Shown: positions 1-9,346, counted from the first letter of the stretch. The stretch is DNA of 34,671 nt from Bacteroidota bacterium (GCA_023430465.1 JAEZAM010000086.1:1-34671), one strand, 5' to 3'. The notes: generated by a model from the letters alone, not told the origin. Numbers and translations are program-made.

Positions 1-7
1 GTCCCCG

Positions 8-1540
8 TCATCCTTCCTCATCAAACTCCTCTTCCGCATCCCTTGGACCGAGATTCATCATACTACCGATGAGGTCTTTGAATTCCACGCGGGACTCAAA
101 AATCTTCTTGCTGATCAGCGAGTAGGAAGCCAGGCCATGCAGGACAAACTCCATCAGTAAGGCCGTTTGTTCTTCATTTGCATTGGCAAAGTACTTTTTC
201 ACCAAAGCATGTAGTCCGTCAACCTGGTAAAGCTGCATGATCTTTTCCTTATCGGTTGTATTGAAGGCTACATTCAGATGGTTGCCCTTGTCGAACCAGG
301 CCGTAATGGCACGGTAGGGGTTCTCGTCGGGGCGCTCCGCCTGGGAAGCTTTACCGGTATTGCGGCGTTTTTTTAATGTCTCCGGGTTGGGGAAATACTG
401 GACAAACTGGGTGCGAATGGCCTTGTCGACCAGGTTCATGGCGACCTGGTAAGGGCCTTCCTGCTCTCCTTCGTACACGAGTTCGACCTTGCCGGTAATA
501 GATGGTATGATCCCTCCCAGGTCACCGATCCAGACCTGTGTCTCCTTTTCGCCATTGATGATGGCGCGTCTCTCGGCAGCGCTGACTGCATTTTCAAAGG
601 CAGAAATGGTGAGACGGGCACTCACGCCGCTTTTTTTATCGACAAATTCGCTGCCCCTTGCTTCAAACGCGATCTGCTCAATGAGTCGTTTGACAAGGTC
701 GCTGACGTTGACCAGTTTTTTCTGTGCCGGGCTGATCGCCGCTTCCTGTTCGGTGATCTCGAGAGCCTGCTCCAGTGTGCGGGGATAGTGGGTGAGGATC
801 TGGCTCTGGATCCGGTCTTTTAGTGGCGTCACGATCGACCCGCGGTTGGTATAATCTTCCGGGTTGGCCGTGAACACAAAAAGGATGTCCAGGGGCAGGC
901 GAAGTTTGAACCCGCGGATCTGGATATCGCCTTCTTCAAGAATATTGAACAGAGCCACCTGGATCCGCGCCTGGAGATCCGGCAGTTCATTTATAACAAA
1001 AATGCCTCGGTTCGACCGGGGTATGATCCCATAATGAATGACCCGGTCGTCAGCAAAACTCAGCTTCAGGTTTGCCGCTTTTATCGGGTCGATGTCGCCA
1101 ATCAGATCGGCAACACTCACGTCGGGGGTGGCCAGTTTTTCACCATACCGCTGTGAACGGTGCATCCAGGCGATGGGGGTATCATCTCCCTTTTCGGCAA
1201 TCAGGTCAATGGCAAATCGAGTGATCGGTTCCAGCGGGTCGTCGTTGATATCGCTCCCGGGAATGACGGGGATGTACTCATCCAGGAGCTCCACCATCTG
1301 GCGGGCCATCCGGGTTTTTGCCTGCCCGCGTAACCCGAGAAAAAGGATGTTATGCTGGGAGAGAAGGGCACGTTCTACATCAGGGATGACGGTCTCTTCA
1401 TATCCCACTATGCCGGGGAAACTGTTCTCCTGATCCCGGAGGCGGGAGAGGAGGTTTTCCCTGATCTCCTGCCGGATCGATCTGTGCTTATAACCTGATT
1501 TTTTCAGTTCTCCGAGGGTCTTGATGCTGGTTTTGTTCAT
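8..1540 (-). CDS. AAA+ ATPase of the MgChlI/MoxR type
   Basis: A 510-residue AAA+ protein resembling the magnesium chelatase I subunit and MoxR ATPases, which remodel or activate partner proteins together with a VWA-domain protein. Visible motifs are a Walker A (GLRGQAKT, residues 69-76), a Walker B in which the usual DE is NE (GIFVINEL, 179-186), a sensor-1 region (FTANPED, about 223-229) and a candidate arginine finger (R243). The NE variant keeps the catalytic glutamate. The N-terminal 40 residues are charged, and the C-terminal 200 residues have no motif I recognise. The VWA gene lies just upstream in the same direction across about 220 bp, so the two probably work as a pair. There is no pigment-synthesis context, so a true Mg-chelatase role is unlikely; the substrate is unknown. 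The start is the ATG of MNKTSIK. Confidence 0.88.
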   Translation of the reverse strand: MNKTSIKTLGELKKSGYKHRSIRQEIRENLLSRLRDQENSFPGIVGYEETVIPDVERALLSQHNILFLGLRGQAKTRMARQMVELLDEYIPVIPGSDINDDPLEPITRFAIDLIAEKGDDTPIAWMHRSQRYGEKLATPDVSVADLIGDIDPIKAANLKLSFADDRVIHYGIIPRSNRGIFVINELPDLQARIQVALFNILEEGDIQIRGFKLRLPLDILFVFTANPEDYTNRGSIVTPLKDRIQSQILTHYPRTLEQALEITEQEAAISPAQKKLVNVSDLVKRLIEQIAFEARGSEFVDKKSGVSARLTISAFENAVSAAERRAIINGEKETQVWIGDLGGIIPSITGKVELVYEGEQEGPYQVAMNLVDKAIRTQFVQYFPNPETLKKRRNTGKASQAERPDENPYRAITAWFDKGNHLNVAFNTTDKEKIMQLYQVDGLHALVKKYFANANEEQTALLMEFVLHGLASYSLISKKIFESRVEFKDLIGSMMNLGPRDAEEEFDEEG

Positions 1541-1759
1541 AAAATCGTGCTATTTAAAATTTTGATGGAGTTTAGCTTTGTAACTAAATAAAAATGAGTA
1601 AATTAAAATGAAAAAGTGCTGTTATTAGATCGTGTTTTTGCTAAAATCGGTTTTGGTCTTGTTAACTAATTCTATGAAAATAAGTTGTGGCTGTTATTTT
1701 GAATTTTACTTTTTATTTTAAGCACGCGAAATGATACTATTTCGCGGGCTGCCAATCTG

Positions 1760-2857
1760 TCAAAATACCGTTTTCCGGCGCCCGCTTTCAAAATCCCTGA
1801 AGATGAAAGCACCCAGTTTGTCCAGGCTCGCGAAAAAGGCTTTTCCATTATTTGTCTCGGTAAATTCCTGCACGAATTTTTGCAGGTAGGGGTCGGTCGC
1901 GATCATGAAAGTCGTGATCGGGATCTTCAATTTTTTGCACTGGGCTGCCAGGTTCATGCATCGGTTTACCACCTTCCGGTCAAGCCCAAAACTGTTCTTG
2001 TAATACCGCTTCCCTATCTTGAGGCAGGTCGGTTTTCCGTCGGTGATCATGAACACCTGTTTGTTCGGATTTTTCCTCCGGCGTAAAATATCCATGGCCA
2101 GTTCCAGACCGGCGACCGTATTTGTATGGTAGGGCCCTACCTGGAGATAGGGCAGGTCTTTGACCTCGATCGGCCAGGCGTCGTTTCCGAAAACCACGAT
2201 GTCGAGGGTGTCTTTTGGGTACTTTGTTTTGATGAGTTCGCTGAGCGCCATCGCCACTTTTTTGGCCGGGGTGATCCGGTCCTCCCCATACAGGATCATG
2301 GAGTGCGAAATGTCTATCATCAAAACGGTGGATGTCTGGGCTTTGAAATCCGTCTCGCGGATCGAAAGGTCATCCTCCTGCATCCGGAAACTTTCCACCC
2401 CGTGATTGATCTGGGCATTCCGGATGGACTCGGTGAAGTCGATCTGCTCCAGCATGTCGCCGAACTGGAACTGTCTCGTTTCGGGATTGAGTTCATCGCC
2501 CTGGCCGGGCTTAAAGCTATGGTGATCGCCTTTTTTTGTTTTCTTCAGTTTCCCAAAGATTTCCTCCAGGCTTTTTTTCCTGATTCCCTGCTCTGTCTTG
2601 GGGGTTATTTTGATCTCACCACGCTGGTTGTCCTCCGTGATGTATCCTTTTTCCTTCAGCTCATCCAGGAAATCGCCCATACCATATTCGCCGTCGGTGA
2701 GTTCGTATTTATTGTTCAGTTCATTTAACCACTGAAGCGCTTCGGAAACATCACCGCTGGTGTAAGTGAGGAGTTGCATGAACAGGTCCAGGAGCTGGTC
2801 GAACCGGCTCTTGCCATCTTCATTAGGGTCGAATCGCGTGAAATGATATCCTCTCAT
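1760..2857 (-). CDS. VWA-domain (MIDAS) protein, likely partner of the adjacent ATPase
   Basis: A 365-residue cytoplasmic protein with a C-terminal von Willebrand factor A domain from about residue 172. The metal-binding MIDAS residues are present: DISHS (182-186), threonines of HTNT (245-247) and ITDGKPT with D273. The N-terminal 170 residues are charged and hydrophilic and no signal peptide or membrane segment is visible, which fits the intracellular VWA proteins that pair with MoxR or MgChl-type ATPases rather than the membrane-bound BatA type. It is transcribed toward the AAA+ gene. The 220-bp AT-rich gap between them is wide for a tight operon, so the downstream gene may have its own promoter. 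Client protein unknown. Confidence 0.85.
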   Translation of the reverse strand: MRGYHFTRFDPNEDGKSRFDQLLDLFMQLLTYTSGDVSEALQWLNELNNKYELTDGEYGMGDFLDELKEKGYITEDNQRGEIKITPKTEQGIRKKSLEEIFGKLKKTKKGDHHSFKPGQGDELNPETRQFQFGDMLEQIDFTESIRNAQINHGVESFRMQEDDLSIRETDFKAQTSTVLMIDISHSMILYGEDRITPAKKVAMALSELIKTKYPKDTLDIVVFGNDAWPIEVKDLPYLQVGPYHTNTVAGLELAMDILRRRKNPNKQVFMITDGKPTCLKIGKRYYKNSFGLDRKVVNRCMNLAAQCKKLKIPITTFMIATDPYLQKFVQEFTETNNGKAFFASLDKLGAFIFRDFESGRRKTVF

Positions 2858-3007
2858 GATCGAACGTATTTAGAAATTGAGAAAATAAAGCTGCAATGCA
2901 GGGAGCCTGGTCGGGAAATGGAAATGCCGGTAGTGAAGGTAAATTACGATTTCTCCCGTCCGCCTGCTCCAGATTTTAACAACAACGGAGCGACACTCTG
3001 GTTCACG

Positions 3008-3036
3008 AAAAAGCCCCCACGGCGACGTGGGGGCTT
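3008..3036 (-). terminator. Rho-independent terminator of the DUF2723 gene
   Basis: A perfect 11-bp stem (AAGCCCCCACG at 3011-3021 with 3026-3036) closes a GCGA tetraloop. On the minus strand it is followed by a run of T at 3012-3008. It lies about 22 bp beyond the stop codon of the large membrane protein gene, as expected for its terminator. Confidence 0.85.
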
Positions 3037-3058
3037 GAAAATTATCTAAAACTGTTAT

Positions 3059-6000
3059 TTATCGGGCTCCGGAATCCCGGCGCTGGTTGTCGATGGTTCG
3101 TCCACCTTCTACCGGTGCAGCCGGTGCGGGAGCCTTCTTTTCATAGCGTTCTTCGAGGGCACCCAGGAGGCGGTAGAAATATTCATTTCGCGCCGCTTCG
3201 CCGTCTCCACCGTCGAATCCGGTGAAGAGTGCCTGCTTGTTGTCGCGCATATATTCATAATATTTCCGCTGCTCTTCAAAGTCTTTTTTCAGCGCTGCTT
3301 TCACCTTGCCGGCGAGATTGGTATCACCAGCTTTATAAGCTGCCTCGAGATAGGCGAGACCATTAATATTATGCGCATTGTCGCGGCTGGTCATCGCATA
3401 AGGCAACGTCTCGACGGGTATCAGGGATTCAGCACGTGCCATCAGCTTTTGTGCTCCGTCCTTGTCACCTGCGTCGGCCAGGTTACCTGCGCCTTCGGCA
3501 AATGTGTTACGGATATTGAGGGCGTGGCGGCGATTCTCCTCGTCAAGGTAAACCCCCTTGCGGCTGTCGAAGACGAACTTGTTCAGCAGGTTATTCTTGA
3601 TAACGGGGAGGTTATTATCCTTCTGGAAAATGTTCACCAGCCAGGATGTATCCTGCGAAGAGTTCATCACTGGTACCAGGCGATAGGCCATACCATCTTT
3701 GCGCAGATAGTTGCCAAATCCAAGTGAGTTGTACGGTGAGGTAAAGTATATCGGCCGTTTCCAGTTGTTCGCTGCAATGATGTTCAGGATCATCAGGTCG
3801 TTCCGCATCAGGCCCTGGTCGAGTGTGGGCTTCGGAATCTCGAACAGCAGGGGAGAAAGGACGGTATCATTTGCGTTGACTGTTCCGTTTGCCTTCACTG
3901 CAGCGATATCTACGGGAATGCTGATTCTTGATACAGGGAAATTGGAAGGACCTACATCACGACCGGTCTCTGGATCCAGCGTCTGCCTGCCGAGATTTGC
4001 TTTCATCACTTCCATGATGTCGTAGAACTTCGACTGATCCGCATTTTGGGCGGGACGATAACGCATGAACTCACGGTTGTGACCTTCTATTTGTTCTGGC
4101 GTCCAGATCACATCTACAGCCTGGGTGGTGTTCACATTATTCCGTAGCTGGTTAATGTACCAGTCGATCCCCAGCAGGCTGTTGTTGATGATCCGGATGT
4201 CAGGCCGCACATTTTCCACTTCCTGTGCATACCATAGCGGGTAGGTGTCGTTGTCGCCGAAGGTGAAAATGATTGCGTTTGGAGCACAACTTTCAAGATA
4301 GTTGCGGGCGAGATCGGGTGCGAGGGTCTTGCCGCTGCGGTCATGATCATCCCAAACCTGCTGGGCCATGATCACGGGTACGATAGCGCAGACAATAGCC
4401 GAGGCTATGGCCAGGTTCCGAAAATTTTTGCCGCCGGAGGAGATGGTGCGCAACAGCATTGTCAGCGCGATGGTTACAATCGCAAACAGTGCGGTGACGA
4501 GGAGGCAGGTCAGGACGATGCTGCCGAAGTCGCCACGGAGCGAACTCATCAGCATGATGATGAAGGTCAGCCCCGATCCATAAAGGAGCACGTTCTGGAA
4601 AGTAACCTTATCGGCATGTTCACGGGCGAGCCTCACAAAGGCTACCACGGAAAGTCCTATCCAGATGGCGAAGGCAAAGAATGAACCTACGTACGCGTAG
4701 TCACGTTCCCTTGGCTGATTACCTGGTTGATTGAGGTACAGCACAACCGCGACGCCTGTGAAGAAGAACAGGAGGAAGCTGACGATCCAGTCTTTCCTGT
4801 TCTTGAAATATTGATACACACAACCCAGGATTCCAAGAATGAAAGGAAGCATGAAAAGGGAGTTGTGGGCGCGGTTGGTGCGCAGTGATTCGGGCATCAT
4901 GCTCTGGTCACCCAGGCGGATGTTATCGATGGGGCCGATGCCACTGATCCAGTTGCCGTCGCGGGCATTACCGAAACCCTGGATATCGTTTTGTTTCCCG
5001 GCAAAATTCCACATGAAATATCGCCAGTACATGTGACTTAGCTGGTAGGTGAAGAACCATTCGAAATTATCGCCGAAGGTCGGGGCATCATATTGACCGG
5101 TCTGCTGGTTCTGGCCGATCCCCAGCCATTGCGCATAGAAGGTGGCGTGGCCCTGGTCATTGCTGGAGTCCCAGACACGGGGGAATAACTGTTTTTCAGA
5201 AGCGGGGTAGCTGTATTCCTTAGCGCGGCCGATAGGGATATAGTTGTTTTCACCTTTCACGTATTTCATTTCACCTTCAACAACATCATCGGGGCGCGCA
5301 GCGAAATGAGGTCCGTATACAATAGGTGCGGAGCCATACTGTTCGCGGCTGAGATAATAAACGAGGTTGATCGGGTTGTCAACATTGTTCATGTCGATGA
5401 CCGGGTTGGCGTTGGAGCGGATCATGGCTGTGAAGTAGACAAAATAGCCGAGCATCATGAACGCGTAGCACCAGAGCGTTAGTTTAAGTACACGTAAAGC
5501 GGCAGCTTTGAGAAAATATCCTGCAATACCGGCAACAATAGCTACCAGCAGGAATTTGCCAAACATAGATCCGCCGGAGCTGCCCGGTACCATAAAGAAA
5601 GGTAGCAGGGAAAGGCCGAGGAACAGCAGGAAGAATATCAGGATTTTTGTGCGGCTGAAATTCCTTTCGTTGAACAACAGGGCCCAGGCGATCACTGCAG
5701 CCAGCGCGATGAAATAGATGGCGAAGCCGGAGAAGAATGGCAGGTTAAATGAGTTTACAAAGAAGATATCAAAAAGGCCTGCAGCCTTCATGGAGTATTG
5801 AATACCCACTACCTGCACGAGCCCGGTAATGACGCAACTGATGATAAAAGCGGTGATGGCGCCTTTGGTGGTGGGTGTATAGCGACGATAGTAATAGATC
5901 ATTACGATCGCCGGGATTGTAAGGAGGTTAAGCAGGTGAACACCGATAGAAAGACCCATCAGGAAGAAGAGCAGCACGATCCAGCGGTCGGTACGTGCGC

Positions 6001-6532
6001 GGGCGAAAGGATCCACGCCGGCATGCTCGTCAGCGTGCTCCCATTTGAGCATGACCCAGAACACGATGGCGGTGAAGAAGGATGACAGTGCGTACACTTC
6101 CCCTTCGACGGCGCTGTACCAGAAAGAATCGCTGAACGTATAGGCAAAAGCACCCACTACGCCGGCAGCCATGGTAGTGAAAAGTGGCGCGCCGCGCAGG
6201 TCTTCAGTAGAGGCGGCGAACATTTTCCGGGCGAAATGCGTGATGGACCAAAAGAGGAATAAGATAGTAGCGGCACTGGCGAGGGCGCTCATGAAATTGA
6301 CGGCCGCGCCGATGGTGGCGGGATTATCGCCAAAGAGTACGATGAAGAAACGGCCAAGGAGGACAAAGAGTGGAGCGCCGGGCGGATGCGGTAACTGGAC
6401 TTTCGCAGCGCTGGCAATAAATTCACCTGTATCCCAGAGGCTTCCACGAGCCTCGCGGGTCATGACATAAGTGATAAGCGCGATAAGAAAAACGGCCCAT
6501 CCGGTGAGATTATTGACTTTCTTAAAGTTCAT
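3059..6532 (-). CDS. DUF2723 (TMEM260-like) multi-pass membrane protein, probable GT-C glycosyltransferase
   Basis: A 1157-residue polytopic membrane protein with the N-terminal signature of DUF2723 (PF11028): WDTGEF (33-38) with acidic D34 and E37, then HPPG (49-52), a pattern like the first-loop acidic pair of GT-C transferases. Around ten or more hydrophobic segments fill residues 10-700. After that comes a long soluble part (about 730-1157) whose last 120 residues are helical and TPR-like. The eukaryotic member TMEM260 is, to my knowledge, an O-mannosyltransferase acting on IPT domains; in Bacteroidota the family is widespread and its substrates are largely unknown. A polyprenyl-phosphate-sugar-dependent protein glycosylation role in the periplasm is therefore an inference. 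An IPT-domain lipoprotein is encoded about 1.4 kb upstream on the same strand. It has its own terminator and a candidate promoter. Confidence 0.88.
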   Translation of the reverse strand: MNFKKVNNLTGWAVFLIALITYVMTREARGSLWDTGEFIASAAKVQLPHPPGAPLFVLLGRFFIVLFGDNPATIGAAVNFMSALASAATILFLFWSITHFARKMFAASTEDLRGAPLFTTMAAGVVGAFAYTFSDSFWYSAVEGEVYALSSFFTAIVFWVMLKWEHADEHAGVDPFARARTDRWIVLLFFLMGLSIGVHLLNLLTIPAIVMIYYYRRYTPTTKGAITAFIISCVITGLVQVVGIQYSMKAAGLFDIFFVNSFNLPFFSGFAIYFIALAAVIAWALLFNERNFSRTKILIFFLLFLGLSLLPFFMVPGSSGGSMFGKFLLVAIVAGIAGYFLKAAALRVLKLTLWCYAFMMLGYFVYFTAMIRSNANPVIDMNNVDNPINLVYYLSREQYGSAPIVYGPHFAARPDDVVEGEMKYVKGENNYIPIGRAKEYSYPASEKQLFPRVWDSSNDQGHATFYAQWLGIGQNQQTGQYDAPTFGDNFEWFFTYQLSHMYWRYFMWNFAGKQNDIQGFGNARDGNWISGIGPIDNIRLGDQSMMPESLRTNRAHNSLFMLPFILGILGCVYQYFKNRKDWIVSFLLFFFTGVAVVLYLNQPGNQPRERDYAYVGSFFAFAIWIGLSVVAFVRLAREHADKVTFQNVLLYGSGLTFIIMLMSSLRGDFGSIVLTCLLVTALFAIVTIALTMLLRTISSGGKNFRNLAIASAIVCAIVPVIMAQQVWDDHDRSGKTLAPDLARNYLESCAPNAIIFTFGDNDTYPLWYAQEVENVRPDIRIINNSLLGIDWYINQLRNNVNTTQAVDVIWTPEQIEGHNREFMRYRPAQNADQSKFYDIMEVMKANLGRQTLDPETGRDVGPSNFPVSRISIPVDIAAVKANGTVNANDTVLSPLLFEIPKPTLDQGLMRNDLMILNIIAANNWKRPIYFTSPYNSLGFGNYLRKDGMAYRLVPVMNSSQDTSWLVNIFQKDNNLPVIKNNLLNKFVFDSRKGVYLDEENRRHALNIRNTFAEGAGNLADAGDKDGAQKLMARAESLIPVETLPYAMTSRDNAHNINGLAYLEAAYKAGDTNLAGKVKAALKKDFEEQRKYYEYMRDNKQALFTGFDGGDGEAARNEYFYRLLGALEERYEKKAPAPAAPVEGGRTIDNQRRDSGAR

Positions 6533-6557
6533 AAACAGGGTTTATTTTGAAGGAAAG

Positions 6558-6586
6558 CAAAAATAGGGGAATAAAGGTTAAAACAG
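6558..6586 (-). promoter_or_regulatory. Candidate Bacteroidota promoter for the DUF2723 gene
   Basis: On the minus strand TATTTTTG (6565-6558) matches the TAnnTTTG -7 element. A CTG (6586-6584) lies 18 nt upstream in place of the consensus TTG. The implied transcript start is about 20 nt before the ATG at 6532. The -7 octamer equals that of the tRNA-Lys promoter in this window. Confidence 0.5.
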
Positions 6587-6747
6587 GGTGAAGACAGGGG
6601 GAGGGGAAGGCGGGCTTGCTGACGGGTGGAATGTTTGATCCGGGCGGTGGAGCAGCGTTATAAATTTTGGACGGAGGATGTTGTTTGGACAGGGTATTTA
6701 GGGTGTTTACAACTTGCAGCAGCGGTCTAAACCTCGCAAAATCGAAA

Positions 6748-6774
6748 GTTGTCAACCTTTAAAAGGTTGACAAC
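6748..6774. repeat. Hairpin, copy 1
   Basis: A 12-bp perfect stem (GTTGTCAACCTT with AAGGTTGACAAC) with a TAA loop. It is the counterpart of the hairpin at 6902-6928 in the other tandem copy and differs from it only in the loop. It no longer follows an intact gene. Confidence 0.75.
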
Positions 6775-6901
6775 CTTTAGCTCCTCGCTACCGGAAGTTT
6801 GTTGCGGCACCACCCGCTCCGTGAACAATTTAAAGTTTCGAAGGCGGAAAGTTGCGGTGTTTACAACTTGCAGCAGCGGTCTAAACCCCGCAAAATCGAA
6901 A

Positions 6902-6928
6902 GTTGTCAACCTTTTAAAGGTTGACAAC
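6902..6928 (-). terminator. Terminator-like hairpin after sseA
   Basis: A 12-bp perfect stem (GTTGTCAACCTT with AAGGTTGACAAC) with a three-base loop starts 3 bp beyond the sseA stop codon. The T-tract on the minus strand is weak (CTTTCGATTTTGC), so intrinsic termination may be inefficient or the hairpin may mainly protect the 3' end of the mRNA. Confidence 0.55.
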
Positions 6929-6930
6929 CT

Positions 6931-7776
6931 TTAGCTCCTCGCTACAGGAAGTTCGTTGCGACACCACTCTCCCCATGAACCAATGTAAAGTTTCGGAAGC
7001 GGAAGCCCTGCGTAGTCCATGGCCAGTATACTGTGACAGGCCGTGACGCCGGAGCCACAGTGGATCATCACCTTTTCCGCCGGCTGGCTCAATGCCTCAA
7101 GATATTTATTTCGCAGATCCGAGGGCTCGCGAAATTTACCCTCGCCGTCGAGATTATCAACAAACGGGATATTCACCGCACCCGGAATATGACCAGCAAC
7201 TGGATCGATCGGTTCGGTATTGCCTTTGTAGCGTTCACTGACGCGGACATCTACGATCATTCCATCTCCGGATTCGGAAGCGGCTTTCACCACCTGCAGA
7301 TCAGCGAGGGGCAATTGCCATTCTTCAACCGTTGGGTAGGTCCTTGCTTCGCGCGGGACGGGCTCTCCCTCCACAACATCCAACCCCTCACGCACTGCCG
7401 CCTGCAGTCCACCGTTCAACACCTGTACGCGTTCATGCCCCACCGCACGCAACATCCACCAAAATCGTGCAGCGGCGTTCGAACCGGATTTATCATCATA
7501 TATTATTACATGGCTATCTCTTCCTATTCCTATCCGGCCGAGTTCTGCTGTAAAAACAGAAGGCTGTGGCAAAGGATGGCGCCCACCTTTCGATGCATCA
7601 TCGGTATGTTCCGCAAGCTGAGTTTCCAAATCAATGAATATTGCGCCCGGCAAATGTCCTTTTATATATTGTTGCCGAGCTTCCTTGCCGGCACGCGCAT
7701 CTACCAGGATAACATCAGTACGGTCAATGATCGTGGCAAGGTCTTTTGCCTCAATGATAGGAGAAATAGTTTCCAT
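6931..7776 (-). CDS. sseA: 3-mercaptopyruvate/thiosulfate sulfurtransferase, two rhodanese domains
   Basis: A 281-residue cytoplasmic enzyme with two rhodanese domains: an inactive N-terminal one (about 8-135) and a catalytic C-terminal one (about 155-278). The active-site loop is CGSGVTA with the persulfide cysteine at C240. This loop is the mercaptopyruvate-type (SseA) sequence rather than the CRKG type of thiosulfate-preferring rhodaneses, so 3-mercaptopyruvate is the likelier sulfur donor. HLPGAIFIDLE (41-51) and HIPGAVNIPF (196-205) are the standard rhodanese substrate-side motifs of each half. Length is normal for the family. The last 20 or so codons lie inside the 154-bp tandem repeat, so the duplication touched the gene end without destroying it. 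The neighbours suggest no pathway. Confidence 0.93.
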   Translation of the reverse strand: METISPIIEAKDLATIIDRTDVILVDARAGKEARQQYIKGHLPGAIFIDLETQLAEHTDDASKGGRHPLPQPSVFTAELGRIGIGRDSHVIIYDDKSGSNAAARFWWMLRAVGHERVQVLNGGLQAAVREGLDVVEGEPVPREARTYPTVEEWQLPLADLQVVKAASESGDGMIVDVRVSERYKGNTEPIDPVAGHIPGAVNIPFVDNLDGEGKFREPSDLRNKYLEALSQPAEKVMIHCGSGVTACHSILAMDYAGLPLPKLYIGSWGEWCRNELPVARS

Positions 7777-7888
7777 GTCGTTTGTTTAACCGTCGCAAGT
7801 TACTCAACGAACCGAAGTCATTGCTATCCTCTTTTCAGAACCTGTTTGCAACGCAGGAATTTTATTTACGAAAGGAAGGGGCCATCCT

Positions 7889-9346
7889 TTACGGGTTTTT
7901 CCTGAACTCAAACAACTCACCTTTATCTGTCCACCCGAGCACTGTTGCGTTTCCGCCGATCATTACAGTGGCTGTATACCGTATAACGGGTGTTCCTGCC
8001 CCAAAAGCCACTGCTGTCCAGGTATCATTTGCAGGATTGTATTCCCATACCTTATTACCGGTTACAAAATATCCGCGGTTGCCTGACACGAAGGATGGGG
8101 TTTTGGGCGACTGGATTTCCTCCGGCAGACTCGCGATCGGCGTGAATGTGTTTCCGCCGCTGTATTTCATGAAATGGATACGCTGTCCGCCGGCCGTCAG
8201 CAATGCCCTGCCGATATAGGCCTCATTGCCAATGACGAAAGCACTGGCGGAAGTTAGTTCGCGTATGTTTGTTTGTACCGCTTCTGTCCACGAGCCGTTA
8301 CCAGCCGGGTCAAACCTGTACAACGTTTTATTTGTTCCGCCGAAACCTGCAAAGACCTGGTTGTTCAACACAAATGAAAGGGCACCTGAAGTAGCAACCG
8401 GATGATCCGTCATACGGAGGGAAGTATTCGTTTCCGGGTTATATTCCCACCAACTATTGCGGGCAGCAGGCGCAAGGCCCGTGCCGATAAAAACCTTATC
8501 GTTATGTACAACCGCCGTAGCGTGCTGTAATTGGGCAGGTACCATATCCGCCGGCGGTGTATTTCCCAGAACCCATTGCCTGTTACCTGCAGCAGGATCC
8601 AATATCATATAGTCAGCCTGCGCCTGGTTGCTGCTGATCTTCGTAAAACCCCAGTATATTTTGTTCTTATAGACAAAAGACGTTGCGCCGGAAAAGATAG
8701 CTGCCGGGGCGGCATTCACCGGGATACTTATCCACTGAGCGGTAGCAACCGGTGCAGTGACAACGAAATCAGCGGCTGACTGCAATGTCACATTTCCCGA
8801 AATAACCTCTATGCGATACCCGCCTGGCTGCAAAGCCGGGACAGTGATCTGGATCTCCGTCGCTGTGACGGAAGAAATGGTAGCCGCCACACCATTCAGG
8901 ATTACCTGGCTGTTGTTGGCAAACCCATTACCATTAATTGTCACGACCGTACCAGCCGGGCCGGTCTTCGGATTGAAATCAGTAATAGCTGCAGCAGGAG
9001 CATCGACTACAAAATCTGCCGGTGACAACGCCGTATTTGTTTGAACGCGCAGCGTTATTTTACCGGTGATGGCATCCGCCGGGACCACTACTGATAAACT
9101 GGTGGCAGAGGCTACACTCACGGTAGCGTCCGACTGACTACCGGCGAACCTTACTTTATTTGTGGCAGCAGTAGTGCTAAAGTTGACGCCTGTAATAACA
9201 ACAGTCGAACCCGCGGAACCATGACCCGGATTCACCGCATCAATACGAAGAGTGGCAGCGGGTGAGCCAGGATCAACGGGATCGTTTTTCGAACAAGCAG
9301 CTAATAACACCAGGAGGAGCGCGAAAGCGGAGTCTAATTTCATCAC
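7889..9346 (-). CDS. IPT/TIG and kelch-repeat lipoprotein
   Basis: A 485-residue exported lipoprotein. The N-terminus is a type II signal peptide with lipobox LAAC (cysteine about residue 18) followed by SKNDP. Two IPT/TIG immunoglobulin-like domains follow (about 31-112 and 113-198), each opening with the usual 'I..(F/V)(N/D)P..G..G..V.I.G.(N/G)F' pattern. The remaining 280 residues contain kelch-like blades (for example WWEYNPETN and VWEYNPANDTW), probably a beta-propeller. Similar proteins sit on the cell surface of Bacteroidota; the ligand is unknown. A TAGATTTG -7-like element lies about 63 bp before the ATG. The IPT domains are of note because a DUF2723/TMEM260-like protein is encoded nearby. 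Confidence 0.87.
   Translation of the reverse strand: MMKLDSAFALLLVLLAACSKNDPVDPGSPAATLRIDAVNPGHGSAGSTVVITGVNFSTTAATNKVRFAGSQSDATVSVASATSLSVVVPADAITGKITLRVQTNTALSPADFVVDAPAAAITDFNPKTGPAGTVVTINGNGFANNSQVILNGVAATISSVTATEIQITVPALQPGGYRIEVISGNVTLQSAADFVVTAPVATAQWISIPVNAAPAAIFSGATSFVYKNKIYWGFTKISSNQAQADYMILDPAAGNRQWVLGNTPPADMVPAQLQHATAVVHNDKVFIGTGLAPAARNSWWEYNPETNTSLRMTDHPVATSGALSFVLNNQVFAGFGGTNKTLYRFDPAGNGSWTEAVQTNIRELTSASAFVIGNEAYIGRALLTAGGQRIHFMKYSGGNTFTPIASLPEEIQSPKTPSFVSGNRGYFVTGNKVWEYNPANDTWTAVAFGAGTPVIRYTATVMIGGNATVLGWTDKGELFEFRKNP

Larger units (their letters stand above)
6702..7000. repeat. 154-bp tandem duplication spanning the 3' end of sseA
   Basis: Two head-to-tail copies offset by exactly 154 bp: about 6702-6855 and 6856-7009. 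Both begin with GGTGTTTACAACTTGCAGC, include the hairpin described below, and run into sequence that in the second copy encodes the last 20 or so codons of the sulfurtransferase. The first copy has lost coding sense through substitutions and a 1-nt indel, so it is a decayed duplicate of the gene end plus its downstream flank. The 170 bp between this repeat and the DUF2723 start hold only a candidate promoter. Confidence 0.9.

Noticed and set aside
2126..2728. Plus-strand ORF of about 200 codons
   Set aside because: Shadow of the VWA gene on the other strand, where the MIDAS residues are intact.
8..2857. Magnesium chelatase for chlorophyll or cobalamin synthesis
   Set aside because: The ATPase and VWA proteins are of the general MoxR/MgChl-like kind; no large H/CobN subunit or pigment genes are nearby.
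6702..7010. Possible CRISPR array
   Set aside because: Only two long copies of 154 bp in tandem, without short repeats and unique spacers, and no cas genes nearby.
7033..7905. Plus-strand ORF of about 290 codons
   Set aside because: It lies antisense to sseA, whose two rhodanese domains and active-site loop are clear; the plus-strand translation has no domain-like features.
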